Shown: positions 43,003 to 52,152, counted from the first letter of the stretch. The stretch is 64,000 bases of DNA from Streptomyces radiopugnans (GCF_900110735.1 NZ_FOET01000002.1:124001-188000); one strand, 5' to 3'. Notes: generated by a model from the sequence alone, not told the origin. Numbers and translations are program-made.

Positions 43003-43820
43003 CCTCCCTGGGAGACGACGCGAAGGGCGGCGCGGTGCCACAGCCACCGGGTGAGCACGGCCAGCCCGACCGCCCACACCGCCTGCACCAGCAGCGCGTG
43101 CGGGGCCTCGGAGGGCGGGATGCGGCCGATGTAGAGGGACAGCGGGGTGTTGAGCGTGGCCTGGAAGGGCAGGAAGTCGCTCATCGTGCGGAACCAGCCG
43201 GGGAAGAACCACAGCGGCGCGAAGGCGCCGGAGAGCAGGTTCTGCGCGAACTGCACGATCCGCAGGGCCGCGCCGTCGCGCAGCGTCCAGAAGCACAGCA
43301 GGTCGACCAGGAGCATCACCCGGTACAGGACCAGCTGCCCCAGCACCACACCGGCCAGGAACGCGGCGCCGGCCTCGGCCGAGGCGGGCGGGGGCAGCAC
43401 TCCGGCCGAACGGCAGAGCAGGTAGCCGGCCACCACCCAGGCGAAGCCGTAGAGCTGGTCGCCCAGGGCGCGCAGCGCGTGGTAGCGGCGCGGCGCCACC
43501 GGGCGCAGGAACCAGTAGACGATGGTGCCGTGGTGCAGATGCTGCTGGACGGTGTCGCGTCCCGAGTGCCGGTCCAGTTCCCGGATGCGCAGGGCCAGTA
43601 CGGCCAGGACGGCGTAGGCGACGGCCTGCTCGCGGTCGAGTCCGGCGACGGCGCCGTCGGTCTGCGCGTACAGGCCCCGCCACAGGAAGACCACCAGGAA
43701 GACCTGCACGGTCAGGCGCAGCGCGGTGGCGGTGAGCCGGGGCGGGGAGAGCAGCTCGCCCCGCGGGGTGATCCAGGCCGTCCGCCAGGGCCGGTGCGGC
43801 GCCCGGGCCGGTGCCGCCAT
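42999..43820 (-). CDS. ABC-2 type permease, first subunit
   Basis: A 273-residue membrane protein of the DUF990 type with six segments; R-E-L-D-R-H-S-G-R-D-T-V-Q-Q-H-L-H-H-G-T-I-V-Y precedes the third. It lies between the ATPase gene (TGATG overlap at 43818-43822) and the second permease (GTGA overlap). The two permeases are of different sequence, so the exporter is probably a heterodimer with one ATPase dimer. Confidence 0.88.
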   Translation of the reverse strand: MAAPARAPHRPWRTAWITPRGELLSPPRLTATALRLTVQVFLVVFLWRGLYAQTDGAVAGLDREQAVAYAVLAVLALRIRELDRHSGRDTVQQHLHHGTIVYWFLRPVAPRRYHALRALGDQLYGFAWVVAGYLLCRSAGVLPPPASAEAGAAFLAGVVLGQLVLYRVMLLVDLLCFWTLRDGAALRIVQFAQNLLSGAFAPLWFFPGWFRTMSDFLPFQATLNTPLSLYIGRIPPSEAPHALLVQAVWAVGLAVLTRWLWHRAALRVVSQGG

Positions 43821-44971
43821 CAGGCGCTCCGCCCGGCGGCGGGCGCCGCACCGTCCCCGGCCGCGCCGTCCGCCGCCGCACCGTCCGCCACCGCGCCGTC
43901 CTCGGCCGCGTCCCGCACCGGACGTTCCTCCCGCCGCAGGTAGGCGGCGCGCATCACGTCCTCCAGGTCGTTCTCCTCCAGCGCCAGATCGGTCACCCGG
44001 TAGCGCTCGACGATCGCCCGCAGCGCCCGGTGGACGGTGGGCGGGGCGGCACCGCCGGAGCCGCCGGGTCCGCCGGAGCCGTCCGGACCGAACACCACAC
44101 GCGGCCCCTCCCGGCGCACCACCCGGATCCCGGGCGGCGGCGCGCCCTCCAGCTCGGCCGGGTCCAGCGTCGCGTGCACCTGCCAGGTGCCGCCGAACCG
44201 TCCGCGGATCTCCTCCAGCGAGCCGTCCAGCACGATCCGGCCGTGGTTGATCAGCACCACCCGCTCCGCCAGCCGGGCCACCTCGGTCATGTCGTGGGTG
44301 GTCAGCAGCACGGTGCGGCCGCGCCGCTCCACCTGGTGCCGCAGGAAGCCGCGGACCTGCTCCTTGACCACCACGTCCATGCCGATGGTGGGCTCGTCCA
44401 GGAAGACGACCGGCGGGTCGTGGAGCAGCGCCGCGGCCAGGTCGCACCGCACCCGCTGGCCGAGGGAGAGGTGGCGCACACGGGTGTCCCAGAACTCCGA
44501 CAGCTCCAGCAGGGAGTCGAACTCGGCCAGCCGGGCGCGGTGTTCGGCCTGCGGCACCCCGTAGACGTCGCGCAGGACGGCGAACGACTCGCGGGCCGGC
44601 AGGTCCCACCACAGCTGGGTGCGCTGGCCGAAGACGGCCCCGATGTTGCGGGCGTTGCGCTCCCGCTCCCGGTAGGGCACCACCCCCGCGACCCGGGCCT
44701 CCCCGGAGGTGGGGGTGAGGATGCCGGTGAGCATCTTGATGGTGGTGGACTTGCCCGCGCCGTTCGGCCCGAGCAGGGCGAGCAGCCGGCCGCGCTCCAC
44801 GCTGAAGGAGACGTCCCGCACGGCGGTCTTCTCCACCCGCAGCGGGTCGACCAGCGATCTCAGCGCGCCGGCGAAGCCGGGCCGCCGTACCGCGGTGTGG
44901 AAGGTCCTGGTGAGGTTCCGGGCGACGATCCCCTCCGCCGCCGTGTCCGGTCCGGCTGCCAACGTTGCCAA
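43820..44971 (-). CDS. ABC transporter ATPase for the ABC-2 pair
   Basis: A 383-residue ABC ATPase of the DrrA/YadG-like type. Walker A is G-P-N-G-A-G-K-S-T, the signature is L-S-L-G-Q-R (L-S-L-G-Q, in place of L-S-G-G-Q), Walker B V-V-F-L-D-E-P-T-I-G-M-D, and the switch H in T-T-H-D. The C-terminal 130 residues hold an added domain and an Ala/Asp-rich tail. TTG at 44971 is chosen since GGACGGAG lies seven bases upstream; no ATG or GTG is well placed. First gene of a three-gene operon. Confidence 0.9.
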   Translation of the reverse strand: MATLAAGPDTAAEGIVARNLTRTFHTAVRRPGFAGALRSLVDPLRVEKTAVRDVSFSVERGRLLALLGPNGAGKSTTIKMLTGILTPTSGEARVAGVVPYRERERNARNIGAVFGQRTQLWWDLPARESFAVLRDVYGVPQAEHRARLAEFDSLLELSEFWDTRVRHLSLGQRVRCDLAAALLHDPPVVFLDEPTIGMDVVVKEQVRGFLRHQVERRGRTVLLTTHDMTEVARLAERVVLINHGRIVLDGSLEEIRGRFGGTWQVHATLDPAELEGAPPPGIRVVRREGPRVVFGPDGSGGPGGSGGAAPPTVHRALRAIVERYRVTDLALEENDLEDVMRAAYLRREERPVRDAAEDGAVADGAAADGAAGDGAAPAAGRSA

Positions 44972-45091
44972 AACACGTCTCCGTCCGTCGGTCCCCGACG
45001 AGGCTGCCGGACCCCGCGGAGCGTCGGCAAACGATTTCCCGGGTCCCCGTCCGCGGGCGTCGGCGCGCCCGCCCGGGGCAGACGGGGCGGT

Positions 45092-45934
45092 ATGAGGACA
45101 TCGACGAGGACATCCGCACCGGCACCGGCGTCGATACGCGGGGGTGCCAGACGGGCGGCGAACAGCTCCGCCATGACGACGGCCGCCCGCTGGGGGATGG
45201 TCGCGTACGGCGTGATCTACCTGCTGATCGGTCTGCTGGCCCTGCGGATCGCCTTCGGCGACCGGGAGGGCCAGGCCGACAGCGGCGGCGCGCTGCGGGA
45301 ACTGGCCCAGCAGCCGTTCGGACGGGTGCTGGTGTGGGCGGTCGGCATCGGGCTGGCCGGGCTGGCCCTGTGGCGGCTGTCGGAGGCCCTGCTGGGCGCG
45401 GCGCGCCCGGACGGGCACACGGCGAAGGAGCGGCTGCGCTCGGCCGCGCGGTGCGCGGTGCTCGCCGTGCTGTCGGCCTCCGCGATCGCCTTCGCCACGG
45501 GGAGCGCGAACGGCGGGTCGAGCGACCGGCAGTCCCAGGACCTCACCTCCCGGGTGCTCGACCTGCCCGCCGGGCGCTGGCTGGTCGGCGCACTCGGCCT
45601 GGCGGTCGTCGTGATCGGCGTGTGGAGCGCGGTGCGGGCGCTGCGGCACGAGTTCCGCCGGGAGCTGGGCCCGGTGCCCGCGCGCCTGCGCCGCGCCGTG
45701 GACTTCCTGGGCGTGGCGGGCGGCCTCGCGCGCGGGCTGGTGTTCGCGGTGGCGGGCGGCTTCGCCGTCCTGGCGGCCGTGCGGTACGACCCGGACCGGG
45801 CGAAGGGCCTGGACGACTCCCTGCGCGCCCTCGCCGCCACCCCGGCCGGCCCGTGGCTGCTGGCGGCGGTCGCCGTGGGGCTGGCGCTGTACGGGCTGTT
45901 CACGTTCGCGATGGCCCGCTGGCACAAGGGGTAG
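45092..45934 (+). CDS. DUF1206 membrane protein
   Basis: A 280-residue protein with three repeats of a two-segment DUF1206 unit (about 35-95, 120-180, 205-275), each starting with a G-x-V/L-A-Y/R-G-x-I-Y/V-L type helix. Family function is unknown. The ATG at 45092 is chosen because the preceding A-R-R-A-A-N-S-S-A-M-T stretch is typical of the start of the family; an ATG at 45173 would remove it. Divergent from the ABC operon over 120 bp. Confidence 0.88.
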   Translation: MRTSTRTSAPAPASIRGGARRAANSSAMTTAARWGMVAYGVIYLLIGLLALRIAFGDREGQADSGGALRELAQQPFGRVLVWAVGIGLAGLALWRLSEALLGAARPDGHTAKERLRSAARCAVLAVLSASAIAFATGSANGGSSDRQSQDLTSRVLDLPAGRWLVGALGLAVVVIGVWSAVRALRHEFRRELGPVPARLRRAVDFLGVAGGLARGLVFAVAGGFAVLAAVRYDPDRAKGLDDSLRALAATPAGPWLLAAVAVGLALYGLFTFAMARWHKG

Positions 45935-46095
45935 GAGGCGGGCACCGCCTTGCCGGCGGACCGCTGCACTCTTCCGGGGGACATGCGTACGGGCCGTTGC
46001 GGTGACTCGGGTGATGATCCGACCGGTGCGCCGCCGGATGGAGCCTCTTTCTCCCGATCATGGTCCGGCCACCGAACCGGATCCCGGGGAGTCCC

Positions 46096-47493
46096 ATGAC
46101 CGCCGCATCCCGTACCGCCCTTCCTCCACGGCCCCGCCAGCCCGGGGCCGCGCCGCTCCTCGCGGGCGCGCTGGCGGTGCTGCTCGCCGTCGCGCCGCCC
46201 GCCCCGGCCTCCACCTCGGCCTCCGCCGCGCCGGCCGGGGCTCCGACCGGGGCTTCGGCCGGGGTTTCGACCGCCCCCGAGCGGCCCGGCGGGGAGCGCG
46301 TCGGCTACTTCCCCTCCTGGGGGCCCGGGGACGGTTTCCACGTCAGGGACATCGACCGGGCCGCGGCCAGGCTCACGGTCGTCGACTACGCCTTCGGGCA
46401 GGTCTCGGACAAGGGCGTGTGCGTGGAGTCCGACGACAACCCCCGCAAGGACGCCTGGAGGGACTACCGGCGCCCGGTACCCGCCTCCGAGTCCGTCGAC
46501 GGTGCGGCCGACCGTCCCGGGCAGCGCCTCAAGGGCAACTTCAACCAGTTGCGCAAGCTCAAGGAACGCCATCCGCATCTGCGGGTCGTCATCTCGCTGA
46601 AGTCCGCGCACTTCTCCGACGCCGCGCTGACGGCGAAGTCCCGCGCAGAGCTGGTCTCCTCGTGCGTGGACCTGTTCATCGGGGGCGATCTGCCCGAGAC
46701 CCAGGACAGGGGCGGGCCCGTGGGCGGGCCGGGCGCGGCGGCCGGTGTCTTCGACGGCATCGACCTCGACTGGGAGTACCCGGCCCACCCCGGCTCCGGC
46801 GGGCACCGCCACCGTCCCGCCGACACCCGCAACTTCACGCTGCTGATGGCGGAGTTCCGCCGGCGGCTCGACGGCGCGGAGCGGCGTGCCGGACGCGAAC
46901 TGCTGCTGACCGCGGCCGTTCCGCCGGACTGGCCCAAGCGCAGCAGGATCGAGGCCGGCGAGCTCGCCCGGCACGCCGACTTCCTGAACGTCATGGCGTA
47001 CGACTTCGCCGGACCGTGGTCCCCGAAGGGGCCGACCGACCACCACGCCAACCTCCGCCTCGGCAGGACCCGGAACGTCACCAGCGGGCGGCTGAGCGCC
47101 GAGCAGGCGGCCCGCGCCTACGTCGCACAGGGCGTGCCCGCGCGGAAGGTGGTGCTGGGCGTCCCGTTCTACGGCTACGGCTGGAAGGACGTGCCGCCGC
47201 ACGGCCACGGGCTGCACCAGCCGGCCGGGGCGGCGCTGGACAGCCGGCCCTACCGGTTCGTCGCCCGGCAGCCGGGCCGGGTCTTCCGCGACCGGGCCGC
47301 CGGTGCGGTGTGGAAGTACGACGCGGGCAGCCGGACGTTCTGGACCTTCGACGACGCCTCGACGGTGCGGGCCAAGGCCGCCTTCGTCCGCGAGCACGGC
47401 CTGGGGGGTGTGATGGTGTGGTCGCTGGACGGCGACGACGCACGCGGAACCCTGCTGTCCGCCCTCGACGCGGGCCTGCGGAAGGGGAGTTGA
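46096..47493 (+). CDS. Secreted GH18 chitinase-like glycoside hydrolase
   Basis: A 465-residue secreted enzyme. A signal peptide with L-L-A-G-A-L-A-V-L-L-A-V-A cleaves near 45. The GH18 catalytic motif D-G-I-D-L-D-W-E-Y-P lies near 221-230, Glu as proton donor; Y-F-P-S-W-G at the first strand and M-A-Y-D-F at a later strand are also present. It should cleave chitin or another N-acetylglucosamine polymer. No carbohydrate-binding module is visible. The ATG at 46096 has GGGGAG upstream; an in-frame ATG at 46060 is less suitable. Confidence 0.93.
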   Translation: MTAASRTALPPRPRQPGAAPLLAGALAVLLAVAPPAPASTSASAAPAGAPTGASAGVSTAPERPGGERVGYFPSWGPGDGFHVRDIDRAAARLTVVDYAFGQVSDKGVCVESDDNPRKDAWRDYRRPVPASESVDGAADRPGQRLKGNFNQLRKLKERHPHLRVVISLKSAHFSDAALTAKSRAELVSSCVDLFIGGDLPETQDRGGPVGGPGAAAGVFDGIDLDWEYPAHPGSGGHRHRPADTRNFTLLMAEFRRRLDGAERRAGRELLLTAAVPPDWPKRSRIEAGELARHADFLNVMAYDFAGPWSPKGPTDHHANLRLGRTRNVTSGRLSAEQAARAYVAQGVPARKVVLGVPFYGYGWKDVPPHGHGLHQPAGAALDSRPYRFVARQPGRVFRDRAAGAVWKYDAGSRTFWTFDDASTVRAKAAFVREHGLGGVMVWSLDGDDARGTLLSALDAGLRKGS

Positions 47494-47542
47494 CCGGCCC
47501 GTCCGGCCGGGCGCGGCAGGCGGGTCGCCCGAACGGGTGGAG

Positions 47543-47560
47543 ATGAGTACGTGTACTCAT
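47543..47560. promoter_or_regulatory. 18-bp palindrome upstream of the WXG/DUF1023 operon
   Basis: ATGAGTACGTGTACTCAT is ATGAGTAC, two bases, and its perfect inverse complement. It lies between the GH18 gene end and the next operon, 136 bases before its first ATG. Such GAGTAC...GTACTC palindromes look like dimer sites for a helix-turn-helix regulator, but I cannot name it. Confidence 0.65.
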
Positions 47561-47695
47561 GAGGCGGCACCGCGCAGCCGCCATGCTGGCCACCGGAATC
47601 AGGTGTGCCCCGCCCCCTCGACGCCCTTCCGTACTTTCGCGCGGCACGGGGGCAGGGCAGCATGACCTCGGTGATCGCATGGAGCGGGGCGCGGA

Positions 47696-48139
47696 ATGGC
47701 GGAAGACCGGCAGTCGGATGTCTGGCAGCAGTTACTCGAGCTCGCGGAGAGGCCCGGGGGCGTGGGTTCCCCTGCTGCCGACAGCCCATGTATGACGCTG
47801 GCGTCCACCGACGCCCCGGGATCCGATCCCGGCGGCGCGGGCGGTCTCGAACAGAGCAACGGCCCGTGGACATCGGCCGCCGGTGTGGCCGACGATCTCG
47901 CGGGCAGCATGCGGACCGCGGAGGAGCGGCTCGGGACCTCCCACGGTGACGTGGGTGCCGAGGGGGTCGGGCTGGCGAGCATCGCGGCCCTGCACACCGT
48001 CCGCCGGTCGTGGGAGCGGCGTCTGGAGGACGCCCGCAAGGAGTGCGAGAGCCTCAGCGGGAAACTGCGGCAGGTGGCCAAGGACCATGACGAGAACGAG
48101 ACGGCCACCAAGTCGTCCTTCGAGCGGCTCGGAGGATGA
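47696..48139 (+). CDS. Small WXG/ESX-like helical protein, first gene of the operon
   Basis: A 147-residue acidic, mainly helical protein. The C-terminal 85 residues resemble a WXG100/ESX-type two-helix hairpin: W-T-S-A-A-G-V-A near 59, later H-T-V-R-R-S-W-E-R-R-L-E. No signal peptide is visible. Such proteins are often substrates or partners of type VII secretion. The stop overlaps the next start (ATGA at 48136-48139). The ATG at 47696 follows GGAGCGGGG. Identification is by size and pattern only. Confidence 0.72.
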   Translation: MAEDRQSDVWQQLLELAERPGGVGSPAADSPCMTLASTDAPGSDPGGAGGLEQSNGPWTSAAGVADDLAGSMRTAEERLGTSHGDVGAEGVGLASIAALHTVRRSWERRLEDARKECESLSGKLRQVAKDHDENETATKSSFERLGG

Positions 48140-49941
48140 CGGTGACGAGCACACTGACCTGGCGGCAGCTCCGGGACCTGGACATCGCCGGAATCCAGGA
48201 CGCCGCCGACGGCTGGGCCGGTGCCAGTAACCGGGCGGCGTCGGCCCGCGACCGGGTCGACAACGAGATGCTGGCCAAGTTGAAGGACTCGCAGGAGGGA
48301 GAGGGCGCACGGGCCGCGGTCCGGAGACTGGGCCGGCTGAGCGAGAACTTCCACTACATCCACGTGGAATGCGGGCTCGCACGCACCGCCCTGGACGGCC
48401 TGGCACACGAACTCGGATCTTTTCAGAAGACGTTGAGAGACAACCTCGACGACGCCGAGGCTCTGAAGTTCACCGTCCACGCCGACGGTACCGTCAGTTA
48501 CCCTTCGGCGGGTGAGGAAGTGGGCGGTGTCAAACCACCGGGCGGGACCGTCACCGGCTCGCACGACCTGCTGAAGCCCACCACCGACCCGTCCCTGAAA
48601 CTGACCGACCGCAATCCGAACCGTGCAAGGGCCCAGGAGATCGCCGACCGGATCGCGCGCGTGATGAGAGACGCACGGACCGCGGACGGCGACTACGCGG
48701 AGGCGATCCGGAGGCTGAGGACCAAGCCCGGGATCGACATCAGCGACGCGATGTGGGCCGACGCCCACCGCGACTCCGCCATCGCACGCGACGCGGCCTA
48801 CGACTACCTCGGCAAGGAGATCCCCCGTGACCTAACCCCGGCCCAGCGCAAGGAGTGGTGGGACGAGCTCGGCAAGGAGGAGCGGGAGCAGTACCTCACC
48901 CTCTACCCCCGTGAGATCGGTTCCCTGGACGGTATCCCCGCGGAGGTCCGCGACAGCGCCAACCGGACCTACCTGCCGCTGCTGATGGGCAAACTGGAGG
49001 GCGAGGGGACGGAGAGCGCCGCCACCAAACTCCAGGGACTCCGGGTCATCGACCGGAAGCTGGACGAGGACAGTGAGCCTCCGATGTTCCTCCTCGGCAT
49101 CGGGGACGAGGGCAACGGGCGCGCGATCGTCAGTTACGGGAACCCGGACACGTCGAAGAACGTGTCCGCTTACGTGCCCGGACTCGGAACCGCGCTGGAC
49201 GAGGATTTCGCCAACAACGACCTGGAGCGGGCGCGGGACACCGCACTTTCCGCTCAGAAGTACGATCCCTCGAGCGCGTCGATCGTCTGGCTCGGCTACG
49301 ACGCACCGCAGCTTCCGGCCGACAAGTGGCTGGACAACGCCGATGTCATGAGCAAAAACCATGCTGCCACCGGGGCAGCGGAGTACAACGAGTTCATGGG
49401 TGGCCTGGCCGCGACCAACCGGCACTCCGACCCCCACCTCACCGCGATCGGTCACTCCTACGGCTCGCTCACCGTCGGCCTGGCGGCTCAGAAGTCGGGC
49501 GGGATTCCCGGCGCTGACGACATCATTCTGCTGGGAAGCCCCGGAGTGGACGCGGAAAGAGCCGAGGAGTTGGGGGTGGGCAGAGGCCACGTCCACGTCG
49601 GGGCGGCGGAGAACGACCCTGTGACGAAACTTCCCTCCAAGAAAGAAACCCTGAGCGGCGCGCTCGGTCTCGGAACCGGACCGTTCGGCACCTACCTCCA
49701 CTCGAAGTCGGCAGACATCGAAGACGACGACATCTGGTTCGGGAAGGACCCCGCCAGCGAGGCTTTCGGCGCCAACCGATTCAGAGTGGACGACGGCCCG
49801 CGCCCCCTCATCGACGGCGAAGGCCCCACCCCGGCACACTCCAACTACTTCAACCCCGAGAAAGACCCGGAATCGAACGCCAACATCGGCGCCATCGTCG
49901 CCGACCGGCCCGACCTTGTCACCTCCGAGGAGCACCGGTGA
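48136..49941 (+). CDS. DUF1023-type alpha/beta hydrolase with helical N-domain
   Basis: A 601-residue protein. The first 110 residues are helical and WXG/ESX-like (A-D-G-W-A-G-A-S-N-R-A near 28-38). A C-terminal alpha/beta hydrolase (about 310-560) of the DUF1023 type has G-H-S-Y-G-S with the nucleophile at Ser441 and an early W-L-G-Y-D-A-P motif. This layout is common in Streptomyces type VII-associated genes of unknown substrate. No signal peptide is seen. The stop overlaps the lipoprotein start (GTGA). The codon bias is weaker than in the neighbours (more AAA/GAA codons), a sign of transfer. Confidence 0.85.
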   Translation: MTVTSTLTWRQLRDLDIAGIQDAADGWAGASNRAASARDRVDNEMLAKLKDSQEGEGARAAVRRLGRLSENFHYIHVECGLARTALDGLAHELGSFQKTLRDNLDDAEALKFTVHADGTVSYPSAGEEVGGVKPPGGTVTGSHDLLKPTTDPSLKLTDRNPNRARAQEIADRIARVMRDARTADGDYAEAIRRLRTKPGIDISDAMWADAHRDSAIARDAAYDYLGKEIPRDLTPAQRKEWWDELGKEEREQYLTLYPREIGSLDGIPAEVRDSANRTYLPLLMGKLEGEGTESAATKLQGLRVIDRKLDEDSEPPMFLLGIGDEGNGRAIVSYGNPDTSKNVSAYVPGLGTALDEDFANNDLERARDTALSAQKYDPSSASIVWLGYDAPQLPADKWLDNADVMSKNHAATGAAEYNEFMGGLAATNRHSDPHLTAIGHSYGSLTVGLAAQKSGGIPGADDIILLGSPGVDAERAEELGVGRGHVHVGAAENDPVTKLPSKKETLSGALGLGTGPFGTYLHSKSADIEDDDIWFGKDPASEAFGANRFRVDDGPRPLIDGEGPTPAHSNYFNPEKDPESNANIGAIVADRPDLVTSEEHR

Positions 49942-50549
49942 GAGCCAGATCGGCAGCGGCAGTACTGATGGTGCTGGCAGTCTCCAGCTGCGGGATCGCA
50001 AGGGAAACAGGGAAGAGCGTGGAAGAACCGGCCATGAGCATGCAGGAAGCGGCCGAGGAAGCCGACAAGATCGTCAGCAGCACCATGCGGGCCGTCAAGC
50101 CACCCGTCGCATGGGCCCACAGCGTCTCGTCCGAAAGCTCTTGCGGCACCTCCGGCGAGGGCACCAGGACAGGATCGGTCACCCGGCGTGCAGCCGTCCT
50201 GACCGTCATCTCCGACGAGCGGAGAGGGAACTTCCTCGGTGTCCTGGAACGCCACTGGAAGAAAAGCGGATACGAGATCACCAGCGTACGGAACCACCCT
50301 GACAACCCGGCGATATTCGCGGCGACTCCAGATGATTTCCGCATGTCCCTGGAAGTCGGCTACAAGGGACAGGTCTTCCTCGATGTCACGACTCCCTGCG
50401 TGGCGGAATCCGAGGTGGCACCGCCCAACCCGGAGCCCGGCGAGCCCGAGTACACGGGAGAGAAACCACCGCTTCCCGACAGGCGGTCCGATTTCTGGTC
50501 CGCACGGACCCCCGTGACGTCCGGCGGGTCGGAATCGACCGCGAACTGA
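49938..50549 (+). CDS. Putative lipoprotein
   Basis: A 203-residue protein with a signal sequence ending L-A-V-S-S-C-G, where Cys18 is the lipid attachment site. The mature part has a mixed alpha/beta region (about 70-165) with no motif I recognise, and a Pro/Glu/Asp-rich tail. The GTG start overlaps the DUF1023 stop, so all three genes form one unit. It may act as an immunity or partner protein at the membrane for the DUF1023 enzyme; that is inference only. Confidence 0.78.
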   Translation: MRARSAAAVLMVLAVSSCGIARETGKSVEEPAMSMQEAAEEADKIVSSTMRAVKPPVAWAHSVSSESSCGTSGEGTRTGSVTRRAAVLTVISDERRGNFLGVLERHWKKSGYEITSVRNHPDNPAIFAATPDDFRMSLEVGYKGQVFLDVTTPCVAESEVAPPNPEPGEPEYTGEKPPLPDRRSDFWSARTPVTSGGSESTAN

Positions 50550-50651
50550 CCGGACGGGCCGTGTTCTTGGCACCAGGCAAGCCGTTCCGAGCCGGGCTGC
50601 GGGGGCGCGCCCTGCTCGGAACCGGGGCCGCGGTGTTCGGCACGAACACCA

Positions 50652-50697
50652 GGCGAAGCCCCGGAAGACCACCGTGGTGGTCTTCCGGGGCTTCGCC
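50652..50697 (+). terminator. Terminator of the WXG/DUF1023 operon
   Basis: Perfect 22-bp arms, 50652-50673 and 50676-50697, with a two-base centre, about 100 bases after the lipoprotein stop. Confidence 0.85.
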
Positions 50698-50895
50698 GGG
50701 GCGGTACGGGAGAGCGTCGCGCCGCTGGAGCGGGGACGGTGAGCAGACGGCACGGAGGGGCGCCCCGGAACGCCCTGCCGGCCGCCGAGTGCGGGTCGCG
50801 GGCCCCGGGCCTCGTGTCGGTCGGCTGTTCCGCAGGCGTCTCGAAGAGGTGTCTCGAAAGCCGCCGGCGCTTCCGCCGATTCCGCGCCGGAAGCC

Positions 50896-50960
50896 TTGAC
50901 GAGTGCGTACGGCGGGCCTACGTTCGCCCGGAATTACGAATGGCGTTCGATATATCGAAC
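50896..50960 (+). promoter_or_regulatory. GH43 promoter and operator
   Basis: -35 TTGACG (50896-50901), 17 bases, -10 TACGTT (50919-50924). The expected start of transcription near 50931 is followed by GTTCGATATATCGAAC (50945-50960), a perfect 16-bp palindrome, well placed for a repressor to block transcription. A sugar-responsive regulator is likely; its gene is not adjacent. Confidence 0.7.
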
Positions 50961-50972
50961 CTGGAGTCGTCC

Positions 50973-52100
50973 ATGCCCCCCACACACCTCCCACGCCCGC
51001 TTCCCGGCGCCCGTACCCGGGCACTACCGCTTCTGGTCGCGGCGCTCCTCGCCTTTCTGGTCTCGCTCCTGCCGGGGTCCCCCGCGCCCCGCGCCGGGGC
51101 CGCCCCGCAGAGCGCGGTATCGGCCGCGGCCGCCCCGGCGGCGGCCGGGACCTTCACCAACCCGGTGGTCACCGCGAACGGCGCGGACCCGACGATCATC
51201 CGCTACGCCGGGTACTACTACCACCTGGGCACCACCTGGGCCTCCCACTGGGAGATGCGCCGCTCCCCCACGCTCGGCGGGCTGCGCGACGCGGCCCCCA
51301 CCACCGTCTACCGCGAGACCGTCGCCTCCCGGTGCTGCAACTTCTGGGCGCCCGAACTCCACCACATCAACGGACCCAACGGCCTGCGCTGGTACCTGAC
51401 CTACAGCGCGGGCGTCTCCGGGAACATCGACCACCAGCACGTGCACGTCCTGGAGAGCGCCGGGAACAGCCCCCTGGGCCCCTACACCTACAAGGGCCAG
51501 GTCGACCCGTACGGCGACAACCGCTGGATGATCGACAGCACCTACCTGTCCATGCCGGACGGCCGTCTCTACATGCTCTACTCCTTCTGGGAGGGCGGCA
51601 CGCAGAACCTGTACGCGGTCCGGATGAGCAACCCGTGGACGCCGACCGGCCGCGCGGTGCGCATCGCCTCCCCCACGCACTCCTGGGAGAGGCAGGGCGC
51701 GAGCGTCAACGAGGCGCCGGTCGTCCTGCACCACGGGGGCCGGATCTTCCTCACCTACTCCGCCTCCTACTGCAACACCCCGGACTACAAGCTGGGGCTG
51801 ATGGAACTCACCGGTGGCGACCCGCTGGCCGCGGGCGCGTGGCGGAAGTTCTCCAGTCCCGTCTTCCAGCGCGACGACGCGGCCGGCGTCTACGGGCCGG
51901 GGCACAACTTCTTCTTCCCCTCGCCCGACGGCAAAGAGGTCTGGATGGCCTACCACGCCAACTCCAGCCCGAGCGAGGGCTGCAGCGGCACCCGCACCAC
52001 CCGTGTCCAGAAGGTGAACTGGAAGGCCGACGGCACCCCCGACTTCGGCACCCCCGTCTCCACCTCCACGGTGCTCCGGGAGCCCTCCGGCACCCCGTGA
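50973..52100 (+). CDS. Secreted GH43 alpha-L-arabinofuranosidase-like hydrolase
   Basis: A 375-residue secreted protein with a signal peptide (A-L-P-L-L-V-A-A-L-L-A-F-L-V-S-L-L, cleavage near 50) and a GH43 five-bladed propeller. The catalytic Asp (N-G-A-D-P-T-I), the modulating Asp (M-I-D-S-T-Y) and the Glu acid (V-N-E-A-P-V) are all present. Features match exo-arabinofuranosidases such as the S. avermitilis Araf43A. The ATG at 50973 is the first with a CTGGAG site. Expression is probably controlled by the palindrome at 50945-50960. Confidence 0.9.
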   Translation: MPPTHLPRPLPGARTRALPLLVAALLAFLVSLLPGSPAPRAGAAPQSAVSAAAAPAAAGTFTNPVVTANGADPTIIRYAGYYYHLGTTWASHWEMRRSPTLGGLRDAAPTTVYRETVASRCCNFWAPELHHINGPNGLRWYLTYSAGVSGNIDHQHVHVLESAGNSPLGPYTYKGQVDPYGDNRWMIDSTYLSMPDGRLYMLYSFWEGGTQNLYAVRMSNPWTPTGRAVRIASPTHSWERQGASVNEAPVVLHHGGRIFLTYSASYCNTPDYKLGLMELTGGDPLAAGAWRKFSSPVFQRDDAAGVYGPGHNFFFPSPDGKEVWMAYHANSSPSEGCSGTRTTRVQKVNWKADGTPDFGTPVSTSTVLREPSGTP

Positions 52101-52152
52101 CCCGGCACCGCGCCTGCCGACGCGCCCCGCCCGTCCGGCCCGGTGCCGGGTC
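52099..52152. terminator. Weak bidirectional terminator
   Basis: GACCCGGCACCG (52099-52110) and CGGTGCCGGGTC (52141-52152) are 12-bp arms with a 30-base loop, spanning both convergent stop codons. Confidence 0.5.

Larger units (their letters stand above)
50550..50972. other. 423-bp intergenic region
   Basis: Between the lipoprotein and the GH43 gene. It contains the terminator at 50652-50697 and the GH43 promoter/operator at 50896-50960. The remaining sequence is GC-rich without a coding pattern I would accept. Confidence 0.6.

Noticed and set aside
45935..46095. DasR/chitinase-type operator before the GH18 gene
   Set aside because: I looked for ACTGGTCTAGACCACT-like and TGGTCTAGACCA repeats and found none.
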